A stretch of DNA of 64,000 bases from Alteromonas oceanisediminis (lineage in GTDB: Bacteria > Pseudomonadota > Gammaproteobacteria > Enterobacterales > Alteromonadaceae), in the NCBI RefSeq assembly GCF_018474025.1, contig NZ_JAHCTA010000004.1:62001-126000 (forward strand), written 5' to 3'. A program made the translations under genes and the position numbers. This document shows, piece after piece, positions 49,352-59,304 of the stretch; position 1 is the first letter of the stretch; every line of letters starts with the position of its first letter. The notes beneath the pieces were generated by a model. That model searched no databases, was not told the DNA's origin, and saw nothing but the letters and a program-made list of their open reading frames with translations.

Positions 49352-50356
49352 ATGGACTCGCTGAATCACACAAAAAACTCACGCTTCCGTGTCATTATAG
49401 TGGGGTTTGACCAAGCCTTGGCATCGTCCATCACCGGTGCCATCGACATGTTTTCGTTGGCCGGCGTCGCCTGGCAACGTATTCACAATCAAGCCGTTCA
49501 GCGTCACTTTGAGGTGCGTTTAGCGTCACTCAATGGGCAGGATGTTCACTGCATCAATGGCAATACGTTGAAGCCCCATTGTCGTCTTGATCATGTCGAA
49601 TCAGCCTCTATTGTCTTGGTGCCAACCATTGGCGGCGACATCAGTTATGTGCTGGAGCAAACCCGCGGGCTACTGCCGGAATTGATTCGATTGCACCGCG
49701 CAGGCAGCGATATCGCCAGTAATTGCACCGGCGCTTTTATTCTCGCTAATAGCGGGCTGCTCGATCACAAGCTCGCAACCACCCACTGGGGCTATGCGGA
49801 GCGATTTGGTCAGCAATTTCCACAAGTAAACCTACAACCAAACCAATTGATAACCGAAGACGAGCGCATTTTCTGTGCCGGTGGTGGGATGGCCTGGTAC
49901 GATTTGGTACTACGCTTGATTGAGCGTTACTGTGGCCACCACGTTGCCTCAGAGACAGCGAAGTCTCATGTTATTGACGCTGCTCGGGGACATCAAGCAG
50001 CATATGCGCCGTTGCAGCGCCGAAAATTTCATCATGATGCTGAAATTCTTGCCTTGCAGAATTATCTTGAGCAGCACCTTGCCGAAGCAACCAGCGTTGA
50101 GCACATGGCACAATTGACGGCATTGTCTACACGCACTCTTATGCGCAGATTTAAGCGTGCAACCGGAAAAACACCTCAGCTGTATGTTCAGGAACTTCGT
50201 GTCGAGCAAGCCAAGCGCCTATTGGATAGCACTCCCATGCCAATCGCTGCTATCGTTCAAAGTGTAGGCTATGAAGACCTCAGCTCATTTAATCGTCTTT
50301 TCAAGCGGATTACCGGGCTATCGCCAGGGTTCTACCGAAAAAGTCTTCGAAACTGA
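49352..50356 (+). CDS. GlxA family AraC-type transcriptional regulator (DJ-1/PfpI + HTH)
   Basis: The 334 residues join an N-terminal DJ-1/PfpI-like domain (about 10-190; VIIVGFDQALASSITGAIDM, SNCTGAFILANSGLLDHKLA) to a C-terminal AraC HTH pair (about 235-334; ALSTRTLMRRFKRATGKTP, YEDLSSFNRLFKRITGLSP). This is the GlxA layout; such regulators often sense small metabolites and control neighbouring catabolic genes. It diverges from the acyl-CoA dehydrogenase operon, its most likely target, and is followed by a TonB-dependent receptor. Confidence 0.9.
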   Translation: MDSLNHTKNSRFRVIIVGFDQALASSITGAIDMFSLAGVAWQRIHNQAVQRHFEVRLASLNGQDVHCINGNTLKPHCRLDHVESASIVLVPTIGGDISYVLEQTRGLLPELIRLHRAGSDIASNCTGAFILANSGLLDHKLATTHWGYAERFGQQFPQVNLQPNQLITEDERIFCAGGGMAWYDLVLRLIERYCGHHVASETAKSHVIDAARGHQAAYAPLQRRKFHHDAEILALQNYLEQHLAEATSVEHMAQLTALSTRTLMRRFKRATGKTPQLYVQELRVEQAKRLLDSTPMPIAAIVQSVGYEDLSSFNRLFKRITGLSPGFYRKSLRN

Positions 50357-50451
50357 GTGCTTCGTCTGGCATTGAGTAAAAATTAACTGGTATAATGAGT
50401 TCCAGCTTGTAGAAGCTACACAATTCCACACACTTGACTTGGTAAACACAC

Positions 50452-52743
50452 ATGAACTCAATGAAAATTGCATCGCTAGCAGCGTGTATCAGCTGTGCGC
50501 TAGGCAGTTCTGTTGCCTTTGCGCAGCAGGCTCCGGAGAATGAAGACGCCGTACTGGAGAAAATTACGGTTACTGCACAGAAACGCACTCAGTCAATTCA
50601 GGAAGTCCCCATTTCCATCGCGACACTGAATGGTGACGAATTCAACTCTATCTTTAGTGCCGGTGACGATATTTTATCTATCGCCCTTCGTGTACCGGGT
50701 TTGTATGCAGAATCCTCAAACGGCCGTGCTGCGCCTCGCTTCTATATTCGTGGTTTAGGCAACTCTGATTTCGACTTAGCGGCATCGCAGCCTGTTTCCA
50801 TCATTATGGATGAAGTGGTTCAAGAAAACGTCGTTCTGAAAAGTTTTCCACTGTTTGATGTTGAACAGGTTGAAGTCATTCGTGGCCCGCAAGGTACATT
50901 GTTCGGGCGAAATACCACAGCAGGTATTGTGAAGTTCGACTCGGTAAAACCATCCGATGTTTTCGGTGGTTACGGGCGCGTATCATACGGCTCCTTTAAC
51001 AGCATTAATTTTGAAGGTGCTGTTGGCGGTGGTTTAACAGACGAACTGTCTGCACGTGTGTCGGTGTTGTCACAAGATCGCGATGACTGGATCGACAATG
51101 GATTTACCGGTGAAAGCGACGCGCTTGGTGGGTATGATGAAAAAGCCTACCGTGTTCAGCTATTGTGGGAACCAACCAATGATTTTACTGCACTACTCAA
51201 TGTGCATGGGCGTGATCTGGAAGGCAGCGCCTCAATTTTCCGCGCCAACATTTTTGACCGCGGTTCGAATAACCTGAACCAGAATTATGATCGCGACACG
51301 GTTTATTACGACGGTGGCGACGGTAACCCACAGGGTTACGAAGGTTTTGGTAGCTCACTAAAGCTTGAATGGGAACTTGATGGTTTCACAGTCACGTCGA
51401 TCAGTGCAATTGAGGAAGCCGACGGCTTTTCACGCGGTGATATCGACGGTGGCGTCGTTCCGTTCAGTCTTGATGCCGTTGTTCCTGAAGGCATTTCATC
51501 GGCAATTGTTAACGTGTTCGGAACTGACACAGTCACATTCCCTGGCCCGATTTTCACGCCATCAGTCACGCAAGACAGTGCCGACGTAGAACAGTTTACC
51601 CAGGAAATACGCTTTGCCAGCAACACCAGCGATGCTTTCCAGTGGCAGGTCGGTGGATTCTATTTTGATTCCAGTTTAGATGTTGAGACCGAGTCATTTG
51701 CCTCTTTTGGTTTCGCAGGCGATCAACAAAATACCATTGTTTCTCAGGAAAACACCACATGGGCTGTTTTCGGACAAGGTTCATATGATCTGAGCGATGA
51801 ATGGAACGTGACCCTTGGGTTGCGTTACACCGATGATGAAAAAGACTTTTTCGTCGGTCAATACGGTCAGCTATGGCTAGATTTAGGCATTCCGGCGGTG
51901 AGTGATATTAACCGTGAAGATGACAATCTGAGCTGGGAACTGAGCACCAGTTATCAGCTAACGCCTGATTCTATGGTGTTTGGTCGTGTTGCCAGCGGTT
52001 TTAGAGCACAATCTATTCAGGGTCGCGACGTGGCATTTTTGTTGTTCCCGACCACGGCAGAGTCCGAGACCATTATGTCCTATGAAGTGGGTTACAAATC
52101 CGATCTTCTCGACAATCGTGTTCGTTTGAATACCGCTGTTTTCTACTACGAGATTGACGATATTCAACTTTCAGCGGTGGGTGGCGCAACTAACAGCAAC
52201 CAATTGTTGAATGCTGATCAAGGCACTGGCGTTGGTTTTGAAGTTGATTTGGAAGTGTTGGTCACTTCAGATTTCCTAGTCACTGCCGGTTTTGCTTACG
52301 CAGACACAGAGCTGAACGACGACACATTAGCAACTGCTGCGTGTGGTTCGGGTCTTTGTACCGTATTAGATCCACTCGATGCGAACGGAAATGCGCTGCT
52401 GGATGGAAACTCGTTCCAACAAGCTCCGGAAACCACGTTTAATCTAGCAGGCCGCTACACTTACGAAACGGAAAACGGTGAGATTTACGTTTACGCAGAT
52501 TATGTGTATCAAGGCGATACCAACATGGCTTTGTACGAGTCAATTGAGTTCCAAACTGATGGTCAGTTTGAAATTGGTCTACGCATTGGCTACATCGATT
52601 ACGTGCATGATTATTCAATCGCGTTATTTGGTCGAAACATTACTGACGAAGATAATGTAAAAGGCTTTGTTGACTTCAGTAACAACACTGGCTTCGTGAA
52701 TGACCCTGCGGTTTACGGCATTGAGGCACAGTTCAACTTCTAA
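50452..52743 (+). CDS. TonB-dependent outer-membrane receptor
   Basis: An outer-membrane active transporter of 763 residues. A signal peptide (MNSMKIASLAACISCALGSS, cleavage near VAFAQQ) precedes the TonB box region EKITVTAQKRTQSIQEVPIS. The plug domain (about residues 45-165) contains VEVIRGPQGTLFGRNTTAG. A 22-strand barrel follows and ends in an aromatic residue (AQFNF), as OMPs do. The VTAQKR subgroup serves many substrates in marine bacteria, so the ligand is unknown. A -10-like TATAAT lies at 50391. Its place behind the GlxA-type regulator suggests uptake of the substrate of the divergent operon, but that is inference. Confidence 0.92.
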   Translation: MNSMKIASLAACISCALGSSVAFAQQAPENEDAVLEKITVTAQKRTQSIQEVPISIATLNGDEFNSIFSAGDDILSIALRVPGLYAESSNGRAAPRFYIRGLGNSDFDLAASQPVSIIMDEVVQENVVLKSFPLFDVEQVEVIRGPQGTLFGRNTTAGIVKFDSVKPSDVFGGYGRVSYGSFNSINFEGAVGGGLTDELSARVSVLSQDRDDWIDNGFTGESDALGGYDEKAYRVQLLWEPTNDFTALLNVHGRDLEGSASIFRANIFDRGSNNLNQNYDRDTVYYDGGDGNPQGYEGFGSSLKLEWELDGFTVTSISAIEEADGFSRGDIDGGVVPFSLDAVVPEGISSAIVNVFGTDTVTFPGPIFTPSVTQDSADVEQFTQEIRFASNTSDAFQWQVGGFYFDSSLDVETESFASFGFAGDQQNTIVSQENTTWAVFGQGSYDLSDEWNVTLGLRYTDDEKDFFVGQYGQLWLDLGIPAVSDINREDDNLSWELSTSYQLTPDSMVFGRVASGFRAQSIQGRDVAFLLFPTTAESETIMSYEVGYKSDLLDNRVRLNTAVFYYEIDDIQLSAVGGATNSNQLLNADQGTGVGFEVDLEVLVTSDFLVTAGFAYADTELNDDTLATAACGSGLCTVLDPLDANGNALLDGNSFQQAPETTFNLAGRYTYETENGEIYVYADYVYQGDTNMALYESIEFQTDGQFEIGLRIGYIDYVHDYSIALFGRNITDEDNVKGFVDFSNNTGFVNDPAVYGIEAQFNF

Positions 52744-52763
52744 GTGGCTGTAGCCATTGTACA

Positions 52764-52808
52764 AAAAAACCGCTGACTAAACCCGTAAAGTCGGGGTTAG
52801 TCAGCGGC
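52764..52808 (-). terminator. Intrinsic terminator, minus-strand orientation (RND operon)
   Basis: CCGCTGACTAAACCC pairs with GGGTTAGTCAGCGG (one bulged A). On the minus strand it is followed by seven Ts, so it fits as the terminator of the RND operon that ends at 52871. Confidence 0.8.
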
Positions 52809-52814
52809 TATTAG

Positions 52815-52853
52815 GGCCTGATTTCGATTCACTGTCGAACTCAGGCCTTTTTT
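52815..52853 (+). terminator. Intrinsic terminator of the TonB-dependent receptor gene
   Basis: GGCCTGA plus TTCGA pair with TCGAA plus TCAGGCC around a small loop, followed by six Ts on the plus strand. Two terminators of opposite direction thus lie side by side between convergent genes. Confidence 0.8.
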
Positions 52854-52870
52854 GTGGCTATCAATCTCGT

Positions 52871-55800
52871 TTATTTATCGAATGATGGGCTCTCATGTAC
52901 GTACTCGCCTGCGGACTTCTTGCGAGACAATACGCCTTTTAAGTCGTTTAAAATTAAGTATAACGACGGTACCAATAGTAGCGTAATGATGGTTGCAAAC
53001 AAGATCCCAAAGGCGAGTGAGATTGCCATTGGAATAACGACCTGAGCCTGCAGACTTCGCTCAAAAACGATCGGCATTAGGCCCATGAACGTGGTCAGGG
53101 ATGTCAAAATAATGGCCCGAAAGCGTTGCGCGCCAGCTTGAATAGCTGACTCGATGAGTGAATGCCCCTCTTTGCGGTAGCGGTTTACAAAATCAACCAT
53201 GATCAAGCTGTCGTTCACCACCACACCCGACAAAGCAATGATCCCGCAAATCGACAACACACTGACAGATTGCCCCAGGAGCAGATGCCCAACAACCGCG
53301 CCCACGATCCCAAAGGGTATAACAGACATGATAATGAGTGGCTGCGAATAACTGCGCAGTGGAATGGCTAACAATGCATAGATCGCAAACAGCGCAAACA
53401 GCATGCCTTGCATTAAGCTCACCATGGCTTCCTGCTGCTCGCGCGAATTCCCCTCAACTTTAAAATCCACCTGCGGATAGCGAGCAAGCAAATCGGGGAT
53501 CACATTAGATGTAATTTCATTCATCGCTTCCGTGGGCTCCAGGATCGCTTTATCCAGCTTTGCGCTGACGGTAACGCTGCGATTTCCATTTACACGGATA
53601 ATCGAGTCAAACCCCCGACCCAGCTCTATTTCAGCGACTTGCTCGAAGGGAACTTCATCACCGGCGAGCGTGCGAACCCGCATATTTTCTAAATGCCCCA
53701 CCGACGATCGCTCACTTTGCGGGTAGCGGACCATCACTTTCACTTCTTCATCGCCACGCTGGACACGCTGCGCTTCGGCACCGTAGAAACCATAGCGCAC
53801 CTGTTGCGCGAGCTGCTGCAATGATATACCCAAAATATCGGCTTGATCTTTAAGCGCCAACTGTATTTCATCAGCGCCGCCACTGAACGTATCATTGATT
53901 TCAGTCACACCGGTGTAAGCACGCAGGTATTCTTTCAGATCAACACTGATATTGCGTAGCTCATCGATATTTTCAGAAGAAAATTCAAAACTTAGGTCAT
54001 CACCGCCCCCCGGGCCGCCCGGAGCACCAATCGTCAGGGTTCTTAAGCCAGGTATTTCAGTCACATAGTCGCGCCATATATCGCTGATTTCGGTGTCTGT
54101 GAGTTCCCGCGTTTCGCCCTTAGTCAGCTCAACAAATATCTGCCCCATTAGCGGGCCGTTATCAAACGCAATCGCATGCTTTACCACATCACCGCCACCG
54201 TCGGCTTTGACACTTTCTTCCATCTGGTTCATCGCCGCGAGCAATTCATCAATTGCCCTGTCGCGTTGTACCAAGGAAGAACCCGGTTCAAGTTCGACCG
54301 ACGCCAACATAAAATCACTGGGAATGGTGGGAAAAAATACAAATCGCACTAAGCCGCTACCGAACAGCCCAGCGGTGAGCAATAGCATGGCAATAAAAGT
54401 CGCGAGCGTGGTGTAACGATTTTTAATGGCTTTTTCTAAAAATGGCACATACTTAGTTTTGACGAACGTTTTTATGCCTTCCGCAAAAAAGTCTCTAAAT
54501 CGCTGAAAGCGGTTGGCCTTTGTTGGATCATACGGTTTTAACTTCATGTGCACTAAATGGGCTGGCAGGATCAATTTAGATTCAACCAATGAAAATACTA
54601 GGCAGATGATCACCACTAGGCCGATGGTTTTCCAGATAACGCCAAATACCCCTGTGACCATCAACATCGGCGAGAACGCTGCAATCGTCGTTAACACACC
54701 GAACGTCGCTGGCATCGCTACTTTTTTAACACCAGCGATAACGTTGTCGGCGGTATGACCTTTCTGATCAATTTCTGTGTAAGCCGATTCGCCCATAATG
54801 ATGGCATCATCGACCACGATACCCAGCACGAGAATGAACGCAAACAGGCTTAGCATGTTAATCGACACCGCCACTGAGTCCAGCGACATGACCAGCAAAG
54901 TGCCTAAAAAACAAACAGGCAGGCCAACAATGACCCAGAATGCCAGCTTGATCTTAAGAAACAAGGACAGCACGATAAACACTAACAACGCACCGAAAAA
55001 CATATTCTCCAGCATCATATTTAAGCGGTCTGCCAGATAAAACGAACTATCGCCCCAAGAATCCGCTTGTATGTTTGCCGGAAAACTCGCCCGATTGTTG
55101 TCGAGATACCGGTTTACCTGCTCAGAGATCTCCAGCGCGTTTTGATCCCCTACCGCGCGCACGCGAATACTCACAGCGGGCTTACCATCAAAACGCGCGT
55201 ACTGATTGTTTTCGACAAATCCGTCCCGCACTGTTGCCACGTCTTTCAGCAGCAATCGTGTGCCGTCCTCACGAGTGGTCAGCACGATTTCTTCAAAATC
55301 CACGCCGTTATAGGCTTGGCCCGTCGTGCGCAATAAAATGTCACCATTCTCAGATTTAATGGATCCGCCGGGCAAGTCGATCGATGACCCTCTAACCGCA
55401 TTGACGACGTCGGAAAAGGTCAGCCGGAATTCTTGCAAGCGGCGTTCGGTCAGCTCGATAGAAATTTCGTAATCCCTATCACCCACCACGGATACGCTAG
55501 AAATACCCGGTAAATTGGCGATATCGTCGCGCATATCTTTGGCAAATTCTTTCAGCTCACGCTCACTCGCATCACCATAAACCGATACCCACATCACGTC
55601 TTGTTGTGCCTTAACACGATACACAATCGGTTTTTCAGTGTTGGCTGGAAAACTCGGGATCGCATCTACCTGTGCTTTTGCTTCATCCAGCAGTATTTGC
55701 GTGTCGTAGCCATCTTCGACTTCGATTGTCACGGTCGACATGCCTTCAACTGACGTTGATGTGTACTTTTTGATGCCATCGAGATCTTTGATCGCCTCTT

Positions 55801-56023
55801 CGACCTTAATGGTCACGCCTTTTTCAACTTCTTGTGGCGCAGCGCCTAAATATGGAACTCGAACGGAAATGATGTTCAGCACGAAGTTAGGAAATACTTG
55901 TTTTTGAATGACATTCGCGCCGAAAATACCGCCAATGATCAGAATAAACATGAGCAGGTTTGCGGCAACGCTATTGCGCGCAAACCAAGCGATGATGCCG
56001 CTGTGTGTATCTATTCTGCTCAT
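52871..56023 (-). CDS. RND efflux pump inner-membrane transporter
   Basis: A 1050-residue AcrB/MexB-fold transporter of the hydrophobe/amphiphile or related RND group. It has the first TM helix (LLMFILIIGGIFGANVIQKQ), a large periplasmic loop, TM2-6, then the repeat. VLGIVVDDAIIMGESAYTEI in TM4 carries the proton-relay Asp pair. PSDFMLASVELEPGSSLVQR opens the second loop. The N-terminal residues GAAPQEVEKGVTIKVEEAI are usual. It is coupled to its adaptor by a 4-bp overlap. No outer-membrane factor is nearby, so it would use a TolC-like partner elsewhere. Drug versus lipid or metabolite substrate is open. Confidence 0.93.
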   Translation of the reverse strand: MSRIDTHSGIIAWFARNSVAANLLMFILIIGGIFGANVIQKQVFPNFVLNIISVRVPYLGAAPQEVEKGVTIKVEEAIKDLDGIKKYTSTSVEGMSTVTIEVEDGYDTQILLDEAKAQVDAIPSFPANTEKPIVYRVKAQQDVMWVSVYGDASERELKEFAKDMRDDIANLPGISSVSVVGDRDYEISIELTERRLQEFRLTFSDVVNAVRGSSIDLPGGSIKSENGDILLRTTGQAYNGVDFEEIVLTTREDGTRLLLKDVATVRDGFVENNQYARFDGKPAVSIRVRAVGDQNALEISEQVNRYLDNNRASFPANIQADSWGDSSFYLADRLNMMLENMFFGALLVFIVLSLFLKIKLAFWVIVGLPVCFLGTLLVMSLDSVAVSINMLSLFAFILVLGIVVDDAIIMGESAYTEIDQKGHTADNVIAGVKKVAMPATFGVLTTIAAFSPMLMVTGVFGVIWKTIGLVVIICLVFSLVESKLILPAHLVHMKLKPYDPTKANRFQRFRDFFAEGIKTFVKTKYVPFLEKAIKNRYTTLATFIAMLLLTAGLFGSGLVRFVFFPTIPSDFMLASVELEPGSSLVQRDRAIDELLAAMNQMEESVKADGGGDVVKHAIAFDNGPLMGQIFVELTKGETRELTDTEISDIWRDYVTEIPGLRTLTIGAPGGPGGGDDLSFEFSSENIDELRNISVDLKEYLRAYTGVTEINDTFSGGADEIQLALKDQADILGISLQQLAQQVRYGFYGAEAQRVQRGDEEVKVMVRYPQSERSSVGHLENMRVRTLAGDEVPFEQVAEIELGRGFDSIIRVNGNRSVTVSAKLDKAILEPTEAMNEITSNVIPDLLARYPQVDFKVEGNSREQQEAMVSLMQGMLFALFAIYALLAIPLRSYSQPLIIMSVIPFGIVGAVVGHLLLGQSVSVLSICGIIALSGVVVNDSLIMVDFVNRYRKEGHSLIESAIQAGAQRFRAIILTSLTTFMGLMPIVFERSLQAQVVIPMAISLAFGILFATIITLLLVPSLYLILNDLKGVLSRKKSAGEYVHESPSFDK

Positions 56024-57249
56024 ACAGATGCCTCGACCTGAGCTATTTCGTCATCTGCAGCATCTTCAACATCGCGTTCCGCTGGCGACGGTTCGTCGGA
56101 TTGACTTCCCGGCAATCGGACCGGCATTCCGCTGTACGGATTAGGTACTGCGCTGGTAGCCACCTTATCGGTAGGCTCTAGACCACTGCGGATATACACA
56201 GATGTTTCATCCGCACGCACCACATCAACTTGCCGTATGGCGATTTCATTATCTGGGGTAACCGCCAGCACAGTGCCATCCAAACGCAGGGTATGACGCG
56301 GTAGTACCACTAATCTGTCGGCTTTTCTCCCGGTGATGGTCGCGTTGACGAATTGGCCAAAGCGCAGAACATCGCCGGCTCGGGTTGAATTTTCGTCGCG
56401 TAAGTAGGGGTCAGCGACTTGGGCCACGGCATAGATAACACGGCTTCGTTGATCCAAAACACCCTCGGTGCGAACAAGTGACGCCTGCCATTGTTTGCGT
56501 TGCCCTGCCACCACTGAGGTCAGGTTGACAGGAAGTGGTTCACCCTTGTCCAACTCTACAAACGCCAGATCCGCATCGGTTAGGGGCAGTCTGACCTCTG
56601 CTATGCGTGTCGAGTAAATCATACCCAACGATGTTGCAGAACTCACGAATTGCCCTACATCAACATCTCGCGATACAACCATACCATCATAAGGGGCCTT
56701 AATTTGTGTTCGCGCCAGGTTGCGCTGCGCTTTTTCCAACTGCGCCTGTGCCGCTTTCAGACTCGCTTGCTCACGCGCCAACTGTGGCTTGCGCAACCCT
56801 AAATCCGGTGCGACAGAGCTGTTGACTGAGCGCCATTCTGTTTCGGCGACACGGCCTCGGGCTACTTCTTCCTGAAGATTTGCCGTCGCTCTGGCCACCT
56901 CGGCCTCAGCCAGTTGCACTTCAGTGCGGTAGTCTTCTGACTCCAACGTGAGTAACACGTCCCCTTGTTTAAAAAAGCCACCTTCAACAAACACATCAGC
57001 GATACTGTCAATCCGCCCTGATACCTGTGCGGTTAATGTGGTCTCATTCATGGGTAACACATTGCCCTGCGTGCTTACCGTAAATTGAACCGCTTCAAAC
57101 GCAATGGGCGTAGCACTCACCAGCAAAGCCTCGGTTTCGACCGGTTTTTTCTCTGGCGGCTTTTTCATGGAAATGAGCCCAATCATGGCGATCACCGCCA
57201 CAATAAGAATGACAATGGGAATGCCTGCTTTTTTAATCGTATTGTTCAT
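56020..57249 (-). CDS. RND efflux pump periplasmic adaptor subunit
   Basis: The membrane-fusion protein linking the RND transporter to an outer-membrane channel. An N-terminal anchor (residues 9-28) precedes the lipoyl-like half motif TTLTAQVSGRIDSIADVFVE, a coiled-coil hairpin (about 110-175, rich in Ala, Glu and Leu), the second half KAPYDGMVVSRDVDVGQFV and a beta-barrel part. Length 409. The C-terminus (about residues 385-409) is unusually acidic (DVEDAADDEIAQ). It is first in the pair and overlaps the transporter gene by 4 bp. Confidence 0.92.
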   Translation of the reverse strand: MNNTIKKAGIPIVILIVAVIAMIGLISMKKPPEKKPVETEALLVSATPIAFEAVQFTVSTQGNVLPMNETTLTAQVSGRIDSIADVFVEGGFFKQGDVLLTLESEDYRTEVQLAEAEVARATANLQEEVARGRVAETEWRSVNSSVAPDLGLRKPQLAREQASLKAAQAQLEKAQRNLARTQIKAPYDGMVVSRDVDVGQFVSSATSLGMIYSTRIAEVRLPLTDADLAFVELDKGEPLPVNLTSVVAGQRKQWQASLVRTEGVLDQRSRVIYAVAQVADPYLRDENSTRAGDVLRFGQFVNATITGRKADRLVVLPRHTLRLDGTVLAVTPDNEIAIRQVDVVRADETSVYIRSGLEPTDKVATSAVPNPYSGMPVRLPGSQSDEPSPAERDVEDAADDEIAQVEASV

Positions 57250-57375
57250 TTAAGGCCTTGTTTGAACGCATTTTCACCGCGCTAGTTTAGCCCAACCTAG
57301 CCCCCCAACACGATTAAAGATTGTTAATAAATATGTCAGAACCATGTCCACTGCCTGAGCGCTGTGCAAATACAA

Positions 57376-57406
57376 AAAAGCGGCTTGAGTAAGCCGCTTT
57401 TTTAAG
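57376..57406. terminator. Intrinsic terminator after etfA
   Basis: A-tract, AGCGGCTT, short loop, AAGCCGCT, T-tract. It is symmetric, so it can stop etfBA transcripts (minus strand) and any plus-strand readthrough. Confidence 0.9.
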
Positions 57407-57424
57407 TGGAGCTATCATGCGTAA

Positions 57425-58351
57425 TTACAGTGATTTTTCCAACTCAGGTAGAACGTCAAATAAATCACCGACCAGACCGTAATCTGCGACCTGAAATATT
57501 GGGGCTTCTTCATCTTTGTTGATGGCAACGATCACCTTAGAATCTTTCATACCCGCAAGGTGTTGAATTGCGCCGGAGATCCCCACCGCAATATACAATT
57601 GCGGTGCAACAATTTTGCCCGTCTGCCCGACCTGCATATCGTTCGGTACAAACCCCGCGTCGACTGCGGCGCGAGATGCACCGATGGCAGCACCCAGTTT
57701 ATCGGCAATACCATTTAACAGCGCAAAATTTTCACCGTTTTGCATACCACGACCTCCGGAAATAACAACATCCGCGGCGGTCAGTTCTGGTCGCTCTGAT
57801 TCCGTCAACTCTTGAGATACAAATGAGGACTTATCCAGCTCAACCACATCTGCATGGGATTCAACCGGCGCGCTGTTGCCCGTGCCTGCCGCGTCAAATG
57901 CCGCAGCGCGAACCGTGACTACCTTCACGCGGTCAGAAGATTGAACCGTCGCAATCGCATTACCTGCATAAATGGGGCGAACAAATGTATCTGCGCTCTG
58001 TATTTCAATCACGTCAGAAATTTGCGCCACATCCAACAAGGCCGCTACACGTGGCATGAAGTTTTTGCCCGTTGTTGTCGCTGCAGCAAAAATGTGGGTG
58101 TAGCCGTCAGCCATATTAACCACGAGTTGAGCGATGTTTTCTGCAAGCTGATGTTGATAAGCGGCATTATCTGCCAGCAACACTTTGGCTACGCCGTCAA
58201 TTTTCGCCGCTTCTTCGGCAACCGCCGCACAATCATGACCAGCGACAAGCACTGTAATATCATCACCAGCACGCGAAGCGCCGTGGATCATTTTGTGCGT
58301 TTCGGATTTCAGATGCTGATTATCGTGCTCTGCGTAAACAAGAATACTCAT
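57425..58351 (-). CDS. etfA: Electron transfer flavoprotein subunit alpha
   Basis: EtfA with EtfB accepts electrons from acyl-CoA dehydrogenases and passes them to EtfD. The 308 residues end in the FAD-binding domain with [30 protein letters not shown] and [19 protein letters not shown], all conserved. It overlaps etfB by 4 bp. Matches FadE and the second acyl-CoA dehydrogenase in this window functionally. Confidence 0.97.
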   Translation of the reverse strand: MSILVYAEHDNQHLKSETHKMIHGASRAGDDITVLVAGHDCAAVAEEAAKIDGVAKVLLADNAAYQHQLAENIAQLVVNMADGYTHIFAAATTTGKNFMPRVAALLDVAQISDVIEIQSADTFVRPIYAGNAIATVQSSDRVKVVTVRAAAFDAAGTGNSAPVESHADVVELDKSSFVSQELTESERPELTAADVVISGGRGMQNGENFALLNGIADKLGAAIGASRAAVDAGFVPNDMQVGQTGKIVAPQLYIAVGISGAIQHLAGMKDSKVIVAINKDEEAPIFQVADYGLVGDLFDVLPELEKSL

Positions 58352-59100
58352 GAGATCACCTTCGCTTCATTTTTCAATTTATCGACTAAGTCAGCCACAT
58401 CCGCGACCTTAACTCCACCTTCACGCACGGGTGGCGGTGATACACTAACAACTTTGACATTGGAAGCCAGTGTTACGCCTAAGTCGGCAGCATTGATGAC
58501 ATCCAATGGCTTACGTTTCGCTTTCATGATGTTGGGCAATGACGCATAGCGCGGTTCGTTCAAGCGCAAATCAGTGGTGACTACTGCGGGTAAACTCAAC
58601 TTAACGGTTTGCAGGCCACCATCAATTTCACGTGTTACGCTCACACTTTCACCATCAACCGACACTTCTGAGGCAAATGTACCTTGCGGCATACCGGTTA
58701 ATGCAGCCAACATCTGACCGGTTTGATTGTTGTCTGAATCAATCGATTGCTTGCCTAAAATGACCAACTGTGGCTGCTCTTGCTCAACCACTTTTTGCAA
58801 CACTTTTGCCACTTGCAAAGAATCCAGATTTTCAGAGGTATCGACCTGAATGCCCTTGTCAGCACCTAGTGCAAGCGCTGTGCGAATTTGCTCCTGACAT
58901 GCTTTATCGCCGATGGAAACCACCACGATTTCGCTCGCAACGCCTTTTTCTTTAAGACGCACCGCTTCTTCAACAGCGATTTCGCAAAATGGGTTAATCG
59001 ACATTTTTGCATTGGTCAGATCGACACCTGAATTATCAGGTTTGACGCGCACTTTGACGTTGTAGTCAATCGCGCGTTTAACGGCAACTAATACCTTCAT
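58348..59100 (-). CDS. etfB: Electron transfer flavoprotein subunit beta
   Basis: The ATG at 59100 gives 250 residues ([20 protein letters not shown]), the usual EtfB start; a longer frame back to 59208 lacks family sequence. [20 protein letters not shown] binds AMP and the recognition-loop region [20 protein letters not shown] is conserved. It is coupled to etfA by a 4-bp overlap and diverges from etfD across a region with a LiuR-like palindrome. Confidence 0.97.
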   Translation of the reverse strand: MKVLVAVKRAIDYNVKVRVKPDNSGVDLTNAKMSINPFCEIAVEEAVRLKEKGVASEIVVVSIGDKACQEQIRTALALGADKGIQVDTSENLDSLQVAKVLQKVVEQEQPQLVILGKQSIDSDNNQTGQMLAALTGMPQGTFASEVSVDGESVSVTREIDGGLQTVKLSLPAVVTTDLRLNEPRYASLPNIMKAKRKPLDVINAADLGVTLASNVKVVSVSPPPVREGGVKVADVADLVDKLKNEAKVIS

Positions 59101-59186
59101 TTTCACCTCGATGAATGGGCTATTAAGGCCCGAGATCCGTAAGTTTGAATACGCAGGCCAGAAAAGACGGTTAAATCTACTGACAG

Positions 59187-59202
59187 TTGACGTAAACGTC
59201 AA
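59187..59202. promoter_or_regulatory. LiuR-like palindrome between etfBA and etfD
   Basis: TTGACGTAAACGTCAA has perfect 7-bp arms (TTGACGT/ACGTCAA) around AA. It resembles the recognition sequence reported for LiuR, a MerR-family regulator of branched-chain amino acid and related acyl-CoA genes in gammaproteobacteria, which can include etf genes. It lies 86 bp from the etfB start and 102 bp from the etfD start, so it could control both. No LiuR gene is in the window. Confidence 0.65.
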
Positions 59203-59304
59203 CCGCATTTACCCTGCTTCACAAAGCGTAATTTACCTGTTTTTATTGAGTTAAAATATTTGTTTAATCAATACTTCTCTATAAAAGCATAAAACATCGG
59301 GGAG

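Noticed and set aside
57854-58549. 231-codon open frame on the plus strand opposite etfA and etfB
   Set aside because: It spans the junction of two certain genes on the other strand, is rich in Arg, Cys and His as shadow frames are, and matches nothing.
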